Positions 45,248 through 54,457 of a stretch of 64,000 bases of DNA are shown piece by piece (positions within the stretch are counted from its first letter, which is position 1; every line of letters starts with the position of its first letter). Where the stretch lies: contig NZ_RAPZ01000010.1 of assembly GCF_003610375.1 (NCBI RefSeq), positions 1,090,161 through 1,154,160 on the forward strand, read 5' to 3'. This stretch comes from Sphingomonas sp. PP-CC-1A-547 (GTDB lineage: Bacteria > Pseudomonadota > Alphaproteobacteria > Sphingomonadales > Sphingomonadaceae). Both the position numbers and the translations under genes were made by a program. The notes under the pieces were generated by a model. That model was not told where the DNA came from. It searched no databases and saw nothing but the letters and a program-made list of their open reading frames with translations.

Positions 45248-47368
45248 ATGAAGGTCGTGAACGCGGCAGAGCCCGAGACCCGGTTGAGCGACGTGATCCG
45301 CACGGTGCGCGACGTCATCCGCCGGCGCATCCTGATCCTCCTGGGCATCACCGCGGTGGTCGCCGCGATCGGCATCATCCTGACGCTGCGGATCACGCCG
45401 GTCTATCAGGGCGTGACCCGCATCCAGATCGATCCGAGCCGCAACCCGCTGGCGCGCACCGCCAACGATGCGCAGGCGCAGCTCGCCAGTGAGGCGATCG
45501 AGACCGAGGTGTCGGTGATCCGCTCGCTCGACCTGGCGCGCGTCGTCGTCAAGCGGCTCAACCTGCTCAACGATCCGGAATTCAGTGGTGGCCCGCCCCC
45601 CGAAGGCAAGCCTGCATTGTCGCCGGCGGCCAAGCTCGATGTCGTCGCGCGGTCGGTCAACAGCCACCTCGACGTCGCGCGCGATCGCCTGACCTATATC
45701 ATGGCGATTCGCTTCAATTCGGAATCCGCCGACAAGGCCGCACGCATCGCCAATGCGTTCGCGACCGGCTATCTCGATACCAAGGTCGGCAACAAGATCG
45801 GTACCGCCGAGCGCCAGACGGCGTGGTACCAGAAGCGCATGGATGAACTCGCGGCCGACATCCGTGTCGCCGACGAGCGCGTCGCGCAGTACCAGGCGCA
45901 GGCCGGCATCGTCCGCGGTGCCTCGAACCAGACCGGGACGATCGTCGACCAGCAGGTCGCACCGCTTTCATTGCAGCTTGCGTCGGCCGAATCCTTTGCC
46001 GCCGAAGCGCGTTCGAAGGAGCAGTCGGCTAAACAGCAGGTCCGTCGCGGCGCGCTCGACTCGATTTCCGATGTTCGCCAGTCGGCGACCATCCAGGATC
46101 TGCGGAGCAAGCGGGCATCCTTGTCGCAGACGCTCGAAGACGTCCGTGGCCGCTACGGCGAACGTCACCCCGATTTCATCAAGGTTCGCGATCAGGTTGC
46201 GGGGATCGACGCCGAACTGAGCAAGGAAATGGGTCGGGTCGTGCGCTCGCTCGATGCCGATGCAGGCGCCGCCGACGCACGGGCGGCCAGCCTGCGCCAA
46301 TCGATGACCCAGCTCGAACAGAAGCAGGCCGGCAACGCTCGCGCATCGGTCATCGCCGCCAGTCTCCAGCGTGATGCCGACGGCAAGCACGACGCGTACG
46401 AGAAGATCTCGCAGATGGCGCTCGAATCGCGTCAGGCTGCGCAGAACTCGATCGCGCAGGCGCAGATCATCGACAATGCCGAGCCGCCACAGTCGCCCAG
46501 TTGGCCGAACCGCCCGCTGCTGTTCCTGTTGTCGCTCATCGCCGGGTTCGGCGTCGGCATCGCGGTCATCGTGACGCAGGAAATGCTGGTCACCGGCATG
46601 CGCAGCATCGACGAGGTCGAAAGCGAGCTGGGCGTGCCGTTGATCGCGGCGATCCCGAATATCCGGCAGGATCACCCTGCCGATATCGTGGTCGACAAGC
46701 CGACGTCGCAATATTCCGAAGCGTTGCGCAATGCCCGCGCCTCGCTGCTCGGCGTCCGCGGCCAGCCTCGGCCGAAGATCATCGCGCTTACCTCGGCCCT
46801 GCCGGGCGAAGGCAAGACCACCACCGCGCTGGCGCTGGCGCGCGTGATGGCGATGAACGGCGACAGGACGATCATCGTCGATGCGGACGTCCGCCGCGCG
46901 CAGTTGCGGATGATCACGCAGACCAAGGCCGATGGCGTCGGTCTGGTCGAACTGCTTCACGGCGACGTGACGCTCGACGAGGCGATCGAGCCGAGCGGGT
47001 TGCAGAACCTCGACCAGATCATCATCCACAAGCCATTCTTCTCGTCCGAGAATCTGTTCGGCAACGACCTGATGCCGAAGATCCTCGAGCAGCTGTCCGA
47101 GCGCTACGACACGATCATCCTTGATCTGCCGCCGCTCGTCGGTCTGGCAGATGGTCGCTTCCTCGCGGCCCTGGCCGATGCGGTCGCTCTCGTGATCCGC
47201 TGGAACAACACGCCGAAGCACGCCGTCACCTCGGCCGCCGCATGGCTGAAGTCGGATGGCGCCAACCTGGTCGGCTCGATGTTCACGATGGTCGACACGA
47301 GCTCGCAGGCAGTCGGGTCGTATTATTATTATTCGAAGCAATATTCGGAATATTACCAGGAAGCATGA
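45248..47368 (+). CDS. Polysaccharide co-polymerase / tyrosine autokinase (Wzc/GumC-like), set 2
   Basis: A 706-residue inner-membrane protein. Wzz-type domain with membrane segments at about 27-49 and 423-444, separated by a coiled-coil hairpin (about 190-400). BY-kinase domain: Walker A SALPGEGKTTT (516-526), Walker A' IIVDADVR (about 542-549), Walker B TIILDLPP (622-629). The tail has seven tyrosines (692-695, 699, 702 and 703), the autophosphorylation cluster. In sphingan loci these functions are split into GelC and GelE; here they are fused. A perfect hairpin follows the stop. Confidence 0.93.
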   Translation: MKVVNAAEPETRLSDVIRTVRDVIRRRILILLGITAVVAAIGIILTLRITPVYQGVTRIQIDPSRNPLARTANDAQAQLASEAIETEVSVIRSLDLARVVVKRLNLLNDPEFSGGPPPEGKPALSPAAKLDVVARSVNSHLDVARDRLTYIMAIRFNSESADKAARIANAFATGYLDTKVGNKIGTAERQTAWYQKRMDELAADIRVADERVAQYQAQAGIVRGASNQTGTIVDQQVAPLSLQLASAESFAAEARSKEQSAKQQVRRGALDSISDVRQSATIQDLRSKRASLSQTLEDVRGRYGERHPDFIKVRDQVAGIDAELSKEMGRVVRSLDADAGAADARAASLRQSMTQLEQKQAGNARASVIAASLQRDADGKHDAYEKISQMALESRQAAQNSIAQAQIIDNAEPPQSPSWPNRPLLFLLSLIAGFGVGIAVIVTQEMLVTGMRSIDEVESELGVPLIAAIPNIRQDHPADIVVDKPTSQYSEALRNARASLLGVRGQPRPKIIALTSALPGEGKTTTALALARVMAMNGDRTIIVDADVRRAQLRMITQTKADGVGLVELLHGDVTLDEAIEPSGLQNLDQIIIHKPFFSSENLFGNDLMPKILEQLSERYDTIILDLPPLVGLADGRFLAALADAVALVIRWNNTPKHAVTSAAAWLKSDGANLVGSMFTMVDTSSQAVGSYYYYSKQYSEYYQEA

Positions 47369-47376
47369 TGGCGTCG

Positions 47377-47416
47377 CGCCGTCGGTGAAGGCGATTGCCC
47401 GGCTTCACCGACGGCG
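47377..47416 (+). terminator. Hairpin terminator after set 2 kinase
   Basis: Perfect 14-base-pair stem CGCCGTCGGTGAAG / CTTCACCGACGGCG with a 12-base loop, 9 bases after the kinase stop. A T-rich run is lacking, but stem strength suggests the end of the set 2 operon. Confidence 0.75.
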
Positions 47417-47831
47417 TTCGAGCACAGAGCTACCACTGCTACAGGCGGCTCATCGGGGCGCTGCCGATCGGTTTGCCGGGAAGACGCTGACGCAGCGTTC
47501 ACGACCGCGACATGCAGGTCCGATCGCATTCCAGCGAACAGTCTAAATTCGTTCCTCACGAACATTCGCAACATCATGCGCCGCGTAGTGAGGAAGTCCG
47601 TGAGCCGCGCGGCTTACCTAGCTCGCTGCTCTAACCATCGCGTTGAGAACGCTTAACTTATCGCGAATTGGCGAGCCTTCGAACACCGCAGTACGGGTCA
47701 AGCGACACGCATATCGGCGAAGCCCGGCGCCTGGTTCCCGACGTATAAGCCGCACGTCTCGACTAAAATCGATTGTCGTCCGTCGCTGGCGTGGGATGGA
47801 AGATGCGATCCACGTTCGGAGAGGTGAGTAT
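47417..47831. other. Gap between set 2 and the lipoprotein gene, no gene seen
   Basis: About 415 bases without a supported gene. It should include the promoter of the small lipoprotein. No member of the palindromic repeat families is visible. Confidence 0.45.
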
Positions 47832-48131
47832 ATGCGTTCCAATCTTCCTAAATTTACCACGGTCGGGCTGATTCTGGTCGGCGCCACGGGCCTTGGCGGT
47901 TGCGCCACGAAGGGCTTCGTCCGGGAGCAGATCGCTACCGTGAACACCCGCATCGACGGCATGGACGGGCGTCTGCGCACCGTCGAGGGCACGTCCGGCC
48001 AGGCGCTGGCACAGGCTCAGGCTGCTGCCGGTCAGGCGCAGCAGAACGGTCAGCGGATCGACCAGATCAACGGTCGCGTCGATGGCATGGAGCAGCAGAT
48101 GCAACAGCGGCAGCGCAAGCCACGCGGCTAA
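47832..48131 (+). CDS. Small coiled-coil lipoprotein (99 residues)
   Basis: Signal with lipobox GLGGC (lipidated Cys24), then a helical mature part of heptad-like Ala/Gln/Asp repeats (TRIDGMDGRLRTVEGTSGQA, AQAQAAAGQAQQNGQRIDQI). The alanine-zipper and coiled-coil pattern resembles Lpp-type or OprI-like lipoproteins that trimerise. The C-terminus is Arg/Lys-rich, so electrostatic or covalent peptidoglycan contact is conceivable. GAGGTG ribosome site. The next gene is an L,D-transpeptidase, the enzyme class that can attach lipoproteins to peptidoglycan. Confidence 0.75.
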   Translation: MRSNLPKFTTVGLILVGATGLGGCATKGFVREQIATVNTRIDGMDGRLRTVEGTSGQALAQAQAAAGQAQQNGQRIDQINGRVDGMEQQMQQRQRKPRG

Positions 48132-48152
48132 GCGCATCATCGCGCACTCCGG

Positions 48153-48968
48153 TTGCCTGAAGGGACAAATCTGCTGAACAGGACCGCCGCCGTAGACGGG
48201 CCGTGCCGTATCGCCTCGCGTACGGGCATAGCCGCGGCGCTCATGATCGCAGTGCTTGCAGCGCAACCGGGTTTCGCCACGGCCCCCCCGTCGCACGCGA
48301 CCGACCGCAAGGCCGTGTCGCACACGCGCGACCGCAAGGTCGTGGCGAAACCACGTCCGAAAGCCGTTCCGGCCGAGGACGTGACCCAAGACCCGGAACC
48401 TATGCGATCGGAAGCGGCCAGCCGCATGATCGCATGGGTGACGGCCGCCCACGACAATGGGACCCTTCCCTATGTCGTCATCGACAAGCCGACGGCGACG
48501 TTGTTCCTGTTCAACGCCAAGGGCGACTATCAGGGACAGACGCCCGTCCTGCTCGGCGTCGGCATAGGCGATGATTCGACGCCCGGCGTGGGCGCAAAGA
48601 ACCTCTCTGAGATCGGTCCGGTCGAACGGACGACGCCCGCGGGCAGGTTCGTCGCGAAATTCGGCAAGGCGCTGGGGCGCCAGCGAGTGCTCTGGGTGGA
48701 TTATACGAATTCGGTGGCACTGCATGCGGTGATCACCACGCACAAGTCCGAGCATCGCGTCGAACGGCTGCTGTCTCCGACGCCGGACGACAACCGGATC
48801 AGCTTCGGCTGCATCAATGTCGGCACCAGTTTCTACACGAAGAAGCTTCGCCCGCTGCTGCAGCGAAAAGGCGGCGTGGTCTATATCCTGCCCGATACCA
48901 AGTCGCTCGACGAGGTGTTCCCACGCGTGCGCCTGCTGCCGTATCTGAATAGCGTGGCGAGCGAGTAG
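48153..48968 (+). CDS. L,D-transpeptidase (YkuD domain)
   Basis: An exported protein of up to 271 residues. Signal segment about 24-43, a basic linker (about 45-75), then a YkuD domain with VIDKPTATLFLFNAKGDYQG at the start and the catalytic RISFGCINVG (His before, Cys at about 220) near 217-226. It forms 3-3 peptidoglycan crosslinks or attaches lipoproteins. The start is uncertain: TTG at 48153 gives a full signal peptide, ATG at 48243 would shorten it. It lies 21 bases after the coiled-coil lipoprotein. Confidence 0.85.
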   Translation: MPEGTNLLNRTAAVDGPCRIASRTGIAAALMIAVLAAQPGFATAPPSHATDRKAVSHTRDRKVVAKPRPKAVPAEDVTQDPEPMRSEAASRMIAWVTAAHDNGTLPYVVIDKPTATLFLFNAKGDYQGQTPVLLGVGIGDDSTPGVGAKNLSEIGPVERTTPAGRFVAKFGKALGRQRVLWVDYTNSVALHAVITTHKSEHRVERLLSPTPDDNRISFGCINVGTSFYTKKLRPLLQRKGGVVYILPDTKSLDEVFPRVRLLPYLNSVASE

Positions 48969-49056
48969 GTGTATCCAGGCTGGCCATCGTGGCTTTGCCG
49001 ATACGCCGGAACAGTGGCGGATCCCGGTCCGGGCGACGTCGAGAGGGACGAAGACG

Positions 49057-49380
49057 ATGATATTGGCGCTTGCCCTGCTTGCTGCCGCGGCAGACCGACC
49101 GGTCGTCGTGAGCGCGCTCACCACCGATCAGCTCGTCGAACAGTGTCGCGGCAAGGACAACGACCCCGCGCCGACATTCTGCACCGGCTTTATCCTGGCG
49201 GCGTTCGACACGCTGTCGCTGGCCCGCCAGATTTGCCCGTCGCCGACGCGCTCCTCCAACATCGAGGTCATGGCGACTGCGCGCAAATATCTGCGGACGC
49301 GGGGCAAGAAGGCGACCGGCGCACCGTCGTTCGTGGTGCGCGATGCACTGCAACGCGCGTTCCCGTGCAAGCGGAAGTAG
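49057..49380 (+). CDS. Secreted Rap1a/Tai-like protein (107 residues)
   Basis: Short exported protein with signal MILALALLAAAA, then TTDQLVEQCRGKDNDPAPTF, CTGFILAAFDTLSLARQICPS and a C-terminal helix. The cysteine and helix pattern matches the Rap1a immunity family, as at 33859. No toxin gene is adjacent. It follows the L,D-transpeptidase, so a periplasmic role near peptidoglycan is possible. ATG with GAGGGACGAAG upstream. A perfect hairpin lies after the stop. Confidence 0.7.
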   Translation: MILALALLAAAADRPVVVSALTTDQLVEQCRGKDNDPAPTFCTGFILAAFDTLSLARQICPSPTRSSNIEVMATARKYLRTRGKKATGAPSFVVRDALQRAFPCKRK

Positions 49381-49395
49381 CGCCGGCTCCGATCT

Positions 49396-49430
49396 CGGAC
49401 TGACGCTAGCGGGCGGGGAGCGTCAGTCCG
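49396..49430. terminator. Hairpin between convergent Rap1a-like and GH74-like genes
   Basis: Perfect 12-base-pair stem CGGACTGACGCT / AGCGTCAGTCCG with an 11-base loop, between the stops at 49380 (+) and 49464 (-). Suitable for both directions. Confidence 0.75.
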
Positions 49431-49463
49431 CCTGAACCGCTCCCGCGCCTGCAGAGCTATCGC

Positions 49464-51881
49464 TTAGCGAACCGATGAGCATTGCCGATCCGCCAACGGG
49501 CGATAGGCGGCAGGTTTGCACGGAGCGGGCTCGCCCCATATCCAGCTTGAACCCACATAGCCGAGATACACCCGGCCGAAGACGTCGGGATCGGCGCCGA
49601 CCACGCTGACCTGATCGAGCGTACCGACCGGGAAGTCGGTGAGCTGCTGCCAGCTCGCGGCGTCGTCGACCGATCGCCAGATGCCGTATTCGCCGGCGAC
49701 CCGCCCCGACAGGAACAGCGTCGGATAGGTCTTGCCCTTGGCCGCCTTGCCGAACGCGATGTCGTCGACGCGGGTAACGCCGGTGACGGTTTGCCAGGTC
49801 TTGCCGCCGTCGATGCTGCGACGCAGGCCGGTATCGCTGGTGTGCTCGAAGGCGGAGGTGAAGAACAGGTTGCCAGGATGGCCGGGCACCGACCGGAGCT
49901 TTGCCGCGAGTTCGCTCGACGGTGCGAGTTCGCCGTCGAAGACCTTGTCCCAGCCGACGCCGCCGTCGGTCGTCCGCCACAGTCCCTGGAGACCGGCGTT
50001 CGCGCCACCGCCGCTATGGTAGAGGTAGAAGGTGCCGGGGATGGCCTTGTCCGCGGTCAGCGTTTTGCGCTGCATCCACTGCGCCTGGAACGATCCGGGC
50101 GTATCGCCGCTCGCGCCGGGCAGGCGGACCGGCGTCCAGCTGCGGCCGCCGTCCTTGGTGTAATAGGGCTGGCGGTTAAACGCGGGTGCCCAGATGATGT
50201 TCTGGGGGTCGCCGGACGAGACTGCGATCGTCCCGAACGACATCCGCCAAGGATCGTCGTCCTTGGTGCCGGGGGGTGTCGGCAGCGTCGGGAACTTGGC
50301 CCATTTGCGGCCGCCGTCGGTGCTGGTGCCCGCCATCACTGCGTTGCCGTCCTCCGAACAGCAGCCCATCCGCGCATCGGATGCGTTGCTGACGACGAAG
50401 CCGGGCTTGGCCGGCGTCCAATCGAGCTGCGGGACGGTCATCAACGCACGCTCGCCGGGGCCGAACGTCGTCGAATAGGCGTTGAGATCGTCCTTCACGT
50501 GGATACCGAAATCCCAGCCGGCAAAGATCGGCGAGCCGCCGGACGGCTGGATCACGTCGTTGGCGACAAGCTCCTCGATCCCCCGAGTCTGGCTGACCCA
50601 GTCGAGCGCGCCCGTGCCCGGCGGCACGTCGGCATGGAACACGCCCATGCCCGCCGCGACCCAGACCCGGTTCGGCACGACGGGGTCGAACATCATGTCC
50701 GCAGTCGTGAAGAACGGCGCGTTGGCGACGCGGAGCCAGGGGGGATCGCCCTCCCCCGCCTTCGCGCTGTGCGATACGCTGTTCCAGGTCGCGCCGCCGT
50801 CTGTGCTGGCATAGCCCTGCCCGCCGCGGTCCACGACGATGACCTGGTCGGCTCGCGGATTGGCGACGACCGCGGCATATTCGCGCACGGTCAGGCCGAG
50901 GTCCGCGGTGAGATCGCGCCAGCGTCCGTCGCGGTACGACCAGATCGACTTGCTCAGATCATCGACGCCGAAGAACGTGCCGCGACGATCGAACGTACCG
51001 CGCTGGAGCGTCATTGGCTGCGACCCGACCGCCGGAAGCGGGCGGAACGTCGCACCCGCGTCGTTGGACACGAACATGCCCGCACCCGATGCGAGCGCGA
51101 ACAACCGCCCGGTCGGCTTGCCGCCGGCGGGTCGTTCGAACCAGAGCATCGTGCCGGGCGCCTGCGCGCCCGCATCGGGCTTGCGATCCTTGCTGACCGG
51201 GACCGAGCCGACATGCGTCCACTGCGCGCCGCCATCGGTCGAGCGCCACAGCCCGGTCGCGGGGGTACCGAGCAGGACGATGTCCGGATTGGTCGGATCG
51301 ACCGCCATGAACGGACCGTGCAGGCGGAACTCGCTGTTCGCGTCCCACACCATCGGGAAGGGATTGCCGGCATTGGGCTGGACCCAGTGCCTGCCGGTAT
51401 CGTCCGAGCGATAGACCCGGCCCTGCAACGCCATGTAGATGCGTTGCGCGCGCGAGGGGGCGACGACGATCTCGTACGCACCCGCGGCGGCGCCGTTCTG
51501 CGTGCGGATGCTGTCGGGCATCGACGCCGCGGTGACGAGCTGGCTCCAGCGGTTCGCCGACGCGTCCCAGATATACGCGCCATAGACGTCGGTGCGCGAG
51601 ACGAAGGTCTTGCCCGAAGCATCACTCGACAGGCCGGAGATCATGCCGCCGCCGCCGATCGCGACGTGCTTCCACTGATAGGCCTCGGACGCGACCGGGC
51701 CACCGGTCTGCGACAAAGCGGGCGGCGCGGCGTGCGCCTGGTGGTCGCCCCCGAACCAGAAGGCGGCGATCCCGGCGGCCAGCGCGAGCAGCATCACGAC
51801 GCCCAGGATCCACGGCCAGCGACGGCGGCGGGGCTGGACGAAATCCTCATAGCGGACGGTGCGGCGTACATGTGGTTCCAT
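49464..51881 (-). CDS. Membrane-anchored GH74-like beta-propeller (BNR/sialidase-fold) protein
   Basis: An 805-residue protein: basic N-terminus, one membrane segment (about 23-43) and a long periplasmic region of repeated BNR-type blades (RSDDTGRHWVQP, RSTDGGAQWTHVG, ASTDGGATWNSVS, TKDGGRSWTPVR, RTTDGGVGWDKV). The opening WKHVAIGGGGMISGLSSD...RTDVYGAYIWD matches the start of GH74 xyloglucanase-type twin propellers. It likely binds or cleaves a beta-glucan, perhaps the exported polymer. The ATG at 51881 was chosen for the anchor position. Located next to the CpsF-type gene; same strand as block 3. Confidence 0.85.
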   Translation of the reverse strand: MEPHVRRTVRYEDFVQPRRRRWPWILGVVMLLALAAGIAAFWFGGDHQAHAAPPALSQTGGPVASEAYQWKHVAIGGGGMISGLSSDASGKTFVSRTDVYGAYIWDASANRWSQLVTAASMPDSIRTQNGAAAGAYEIVVAPSRAQRIYMALQGRVYRSDDTGRHWVQPNAGNPFPMVWDANSEFRLHGPFMAVDPTNPDIVLLGTPATGLWRSTDGGAQWTHVGSVPVSKDRKPDAGAQAPGTMLWFERPAGGKPTGRLFALASGAGMFVSNDAGATFRPLPAVGSQPMTLQRGTFDRRGTFFGVDDLSKSIWSYRDGRWRDLTADLGLTVREYAAVVANPRADQVIVVDRGGQGYASTDGGATWNSVSHSAKAGEGDPPWLRVANAPFFTTADMMFDPVVPNRVWVAAGMGVFHADVPPGTGALDWVSQTRGIEELVANDVIQPSGGSPIFAGWDFGIHVKDDLNAYSTTFGPGERALMTVPQLDWTPAKPGFVVSNASDARMGCCSEDGNAVMAGTSTDGGRKWAKFPTLPTPPGTKDDDPWRMSFGTIAVSSGDPQNIIWAPAFNRQPYYTKDGGRSWTPVRLPGASGDTPGSFQAQWMQRKTLTADKAIPGTFYLYHSGGGANAGLQGLWRTTDGGVGWDKVFDGELAPSSELAAKLRSVPGHPGNLFFTSAFEHTSDTGLRRSIDGGKTWQTVTGVTRVDDIAFGKAAKGKTYPTLFLSGRVAGEYGIWRSVDDAASWQQLTDFPVGTLDQVSVVGADPDVFGRVYLGYVGSSWIWGEPAPCKPAAYRPLADRQCSSVR

Positions 51882-51918
51882 CGAACTCCCTGCCGATCCC
51901 GGCCCCGCGCGAGGGCTG

Positions 51919-52674
51919 TCAATCATGCGTTCTGGTTGCCAGATAGTAGATCGCGACCGGACTTGTCACGAGATAGCGCCAGCCGAGCCGCACCGGTTCG
52001 CGTGCGGCACGGTAGAGCCACTCCAGCCCGGTCGCCTGCATCCAGTTTGGCGCGCGCGATACGCCGCCGCCGTAATGATCGAACAGCCCGCCACAGGTCC
52101 GGATCCACGCGACCCCGCCGAGCAGATGCCGGTTGTCGACCGCGAACCGCTCCTGCGCGGGGCTGCCCATGCCGATCCACAACACGTCGGCGCCGGACGC
52201 ACGGACCTTCGCGCAAATGTCCGGGATCGCGTCGGGCGAGAAGAATCCGTGGCGCGTGCCGACGACCTTGAGGCCGGGGAAGCGGCTGCGGAGATGCTGC
52301 GCGGCGCGAGCCGCGACGCCCGGTCGCGAGCCGAGGAAGAAGAAGCGGATGTCGTCGCGCGCGGCGATGGTGGCCGCGTCGAGCAGAAAATCGGTGGTGG
52401 CGATGCGCTCCTCGAGCGGCTCGCGGCACAGGAGCCGGCTGGCGAACACCAGCGGCATGCCATCCGCATCGACGATGTCGGCGCCGTCGATCAGCCGTCG
52501 ATAGTCCGCGTCGCGATTATAGGCGGCGATCACGCTGCCATTGGCCGAGGTGACGATCCGCGGTTCCGCCAGCGTCCCGGCCCGCGCGCGCGCCGTGTCG
52601 GCGAGCATCAGTGCCGCGAGTTCGTCGCGCCGCAGCCGGGCGATCTTCATGCCGCCGATCGTCGCGGTCCGCAC
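51919..52674 (-). CDS. WecB/TagA/CpsF family glycosyltransferase
   Basis: A 251-residue GT26 enzyme that adds a sugar to a lipid-linked intermediate at the membrane (GumM-like in xanthan). Motifs: VTSANGSVIAAYNRD, DADGMPLVFASRLL, FFFLGSRPGVAARAAQHL, WIGMGSPAQERFAVDN and the amphipathic C-terminal RAPNWMQATGLEWLYRAARE. The start is a GTG at 52674; a later ATG at 52650 (MKIARLRRDEL) is nearly as likely. First or last gene of block 3, separated from the GT-C-like gene by about 180 bases. Confidence 0.9.
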   Translation of the reverse strand: MRTATIGGMKIARLRRDELAALMLADTARARAGTLAEPRIVTSANGSVIAAYNRDADYRRLIDGADIVDADGMPLVFASRLLCREPLEERIATTDFLLDAATIAARDDIRFFFLGSRPGVAARAAQHLRSRFPGLKVVGTRHGFFSPDAIPDICAKVRASGADVLWIGMGSPAQERFAVDNRHLLGGVAWIRTCGGLFDHYGGGVSRAPNWMQATGLEWLYRAAREPVRLGWRYLVTSPVAIYYLATRTHD

Positions 52675-52855
52675 GCGGCCGTCGTCGCCGACCGAGGTGT
52701 CGACGGCGTTCGGCGCAGTCCCGTGATGATCGCGCTCGAACAGCGGCTCGTCTCCCCGTCCAGATCTTACAAGACCGCAAACGTCTGACCTGTATTGAGG
52801 ATGCTATGCGCGAGCCCACCAAGGCATGGCAAGCCCGAGACGGTAATTACGGACG

Positions 52856-54457
52856 TTACGGTGCCAGTCGATAGACGTCGTATACTTCATCGCCTGACGC
52901 AGTTCGAAGCGTCGCAAGCTTGGTCGTTGCCGCGCGAAACTTGGCGATGTCGTCCGGATCGAGCACCAGCGGCCCGAACGTGCCGCGATCGATTACCGCG
53001 CGCTGCCTTACATCGTCGAGCGGTGTCGACAGCAAAATCACGACCGGCCTGTGCTTGGCCGCGGCGAGGCGCTTTGCGGTGGCGAGCAGGCGGCCCGGGC
53101 TCATCGGTGCGGTCTCGGCGAGAGTCATCGGCACCAGCGACGTGAACCGGTCGCGTCTAACCGACCAGGTCGGGTTCGCGCCATAATAGGCGATGCTTTC
53201 GATCAGGAAGTCCGGGTCGGCGATCACGACCGACCGAGAGAGGCCCTTGGTCGCGAGCAGGTCGACGAGCGCTTTCGCCTCGCCCTGCGGCTGCGCCTTC
53301 GCCGCCTGGACGACGGCGCGCGCTGTCGCGGGAAGCTGGGCGGCTAGCAGCGCGAGAAAGGCGATGCGGCCGATCCGCTCTGCGCGACGGGCGAATACCG
53401 TGTCGTGCCAGCCGCCGAACCCCTTCGCCGTCAGCCAGTGCAGCACGACGAAGAACACGATCAACAGCGCATCGTGGCGGTAATGACCCGGATAGACGAA
53501 CACGAACAGCAGTTGCAGCCCGCCCAGCGCCGCGACCGCCGCAACGAGGGCGGCGGGGCGGCGCGCAAAGGCGGCGACGCTGCCGGTGACGAGCACCGCC
53601 GCGAGGATCATGACCGGCAGGCTCGCGTTGAAATTCCCGAAGATCCGCTGGAACTCGACACCGGGTATGAGGTGGAGCAGCGTCTGGCCGAAACTCCGGT
53701 GCACGGCGGCGGGTGCGTCCTCGACCGACGGATAGACCGATACGAACGCAAGCAAGGCGCCCAAGCCGGCGACGATCATCGCGGTGAGCCATTGCCGCTT
53801 CGTCCGGCTCCAGCCCCATCCCTCCTGCGCGATCAGGTCGCCAAGCCAGAAGATACCGAACGCGCCAGCCAGCACGACCGCATGGACGTTGGCGTTGCAC
53901 AGCAGGAACAATAGGCCCCCGAGGATCAGCGGGTGAGACCGGCCGCGTTCCCGAACTCCCGGATAGGCCCAGGCGACGAGCAACAGCAGCAGCATCGCGA
54001 GCCCGTAGTTCCGCGCCATCACGACATAGTCGAACGTCGCGAACCCGCCGAACAGCGTCAGGATCATCACCGGCAGGGACAGGCGGGCGACGAACACGAG
54101 GATGGCCGCGGCAACGATGCCGATCGCCAGCGCGAGGCCCGGCAGGACGAGTTTCGTCCCCCACAGGTCGGTGCCGAACCGCAGCAGCACATGCCAGAGC
54201 AGCGGATGCCCGTAACCGCGCGCCGCCGCCGGCATGTCGAGGACCGACGCCCCTCGGGTCGCGAGGCTGAGCGCGCGGACCTCGTCGCGCCACATCACGT
54301 GATGCGCGACCAGAAACACAACTAGCGCGAGCCATGCGACGAAGATCAGGAGGCGCAGCGGCCATTGGCGAGCCGGTGGTCGAGCGGCGCTATCTTCAGC
54401 AGGAAACAGCCCGTCCACCAGTCCCCACAATCGCGCCGAACCGATCGAGCGGGCCAT
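52856..54457 (-). CDS. Polytopic membrane protein, GT-C-like
   Basis: A 533-residue protein with about 10-12 membrane segments followed by a soluble C-terminal domain (about 400-533). After the first helix is HHVMWRDEVRALSLATRG: a WRDE motif in the first outer loop, in the place where GT-C glycosyltransferases (ArnT/PMT-like) carry their catalytic acidic residue. So it may transfer a sugar or other group from a polyprenyl donor at the periplasmic face. I do not recognise a named family. Its ATG overlaps the stop of the polymerase gene by one base (TGATG context). Confidence 0.75.
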   Translation of the reverse strand: MARSIGSARLWGLVDGLFPAEDSAARPPARQWPLRLLIFVAWLALVVFLVAHHVMWRDEVRALSLATRGASVLDMPAAARGYGHPLLWHVLLRFGTDLWGTKLVLPGLALAIGIVAAAILVFVARLSLPVMILTLFGGFATFDYVVMARNYGLAMLLLLLVAWAYPGVRERGRSHPLILGGLLFLLCNANVHAVVLAGAFGIFWLGDLIAQEGWGWSRTKRQWLTAMIVAGLGALLAFVSVYPSVEDAPAAVHRSFGQTLLHLIPGVEFQRIFGNFNASLPVMILAAVLVTGSVAAFARRPAALVAAVAALGGLQLLFVFVYPGHYRHDALLIVFFVVLHWLTAKGFGGWHDTVFARRAERIGRIAFLALLAAQLPATARAVVQAAKAQPQGEAKALVDLLATKGLSRSVVIADPDFLIESIAYYGANPTWSVRRDRFTSLVPMTLAETAPMSPGRLLATAKRLAAAKHRPVVILLSTPLDDVRQRAVIDRGTFGPLVLDPDDIAKFRAATTKLATLRTASGDEVYDVYRLAP

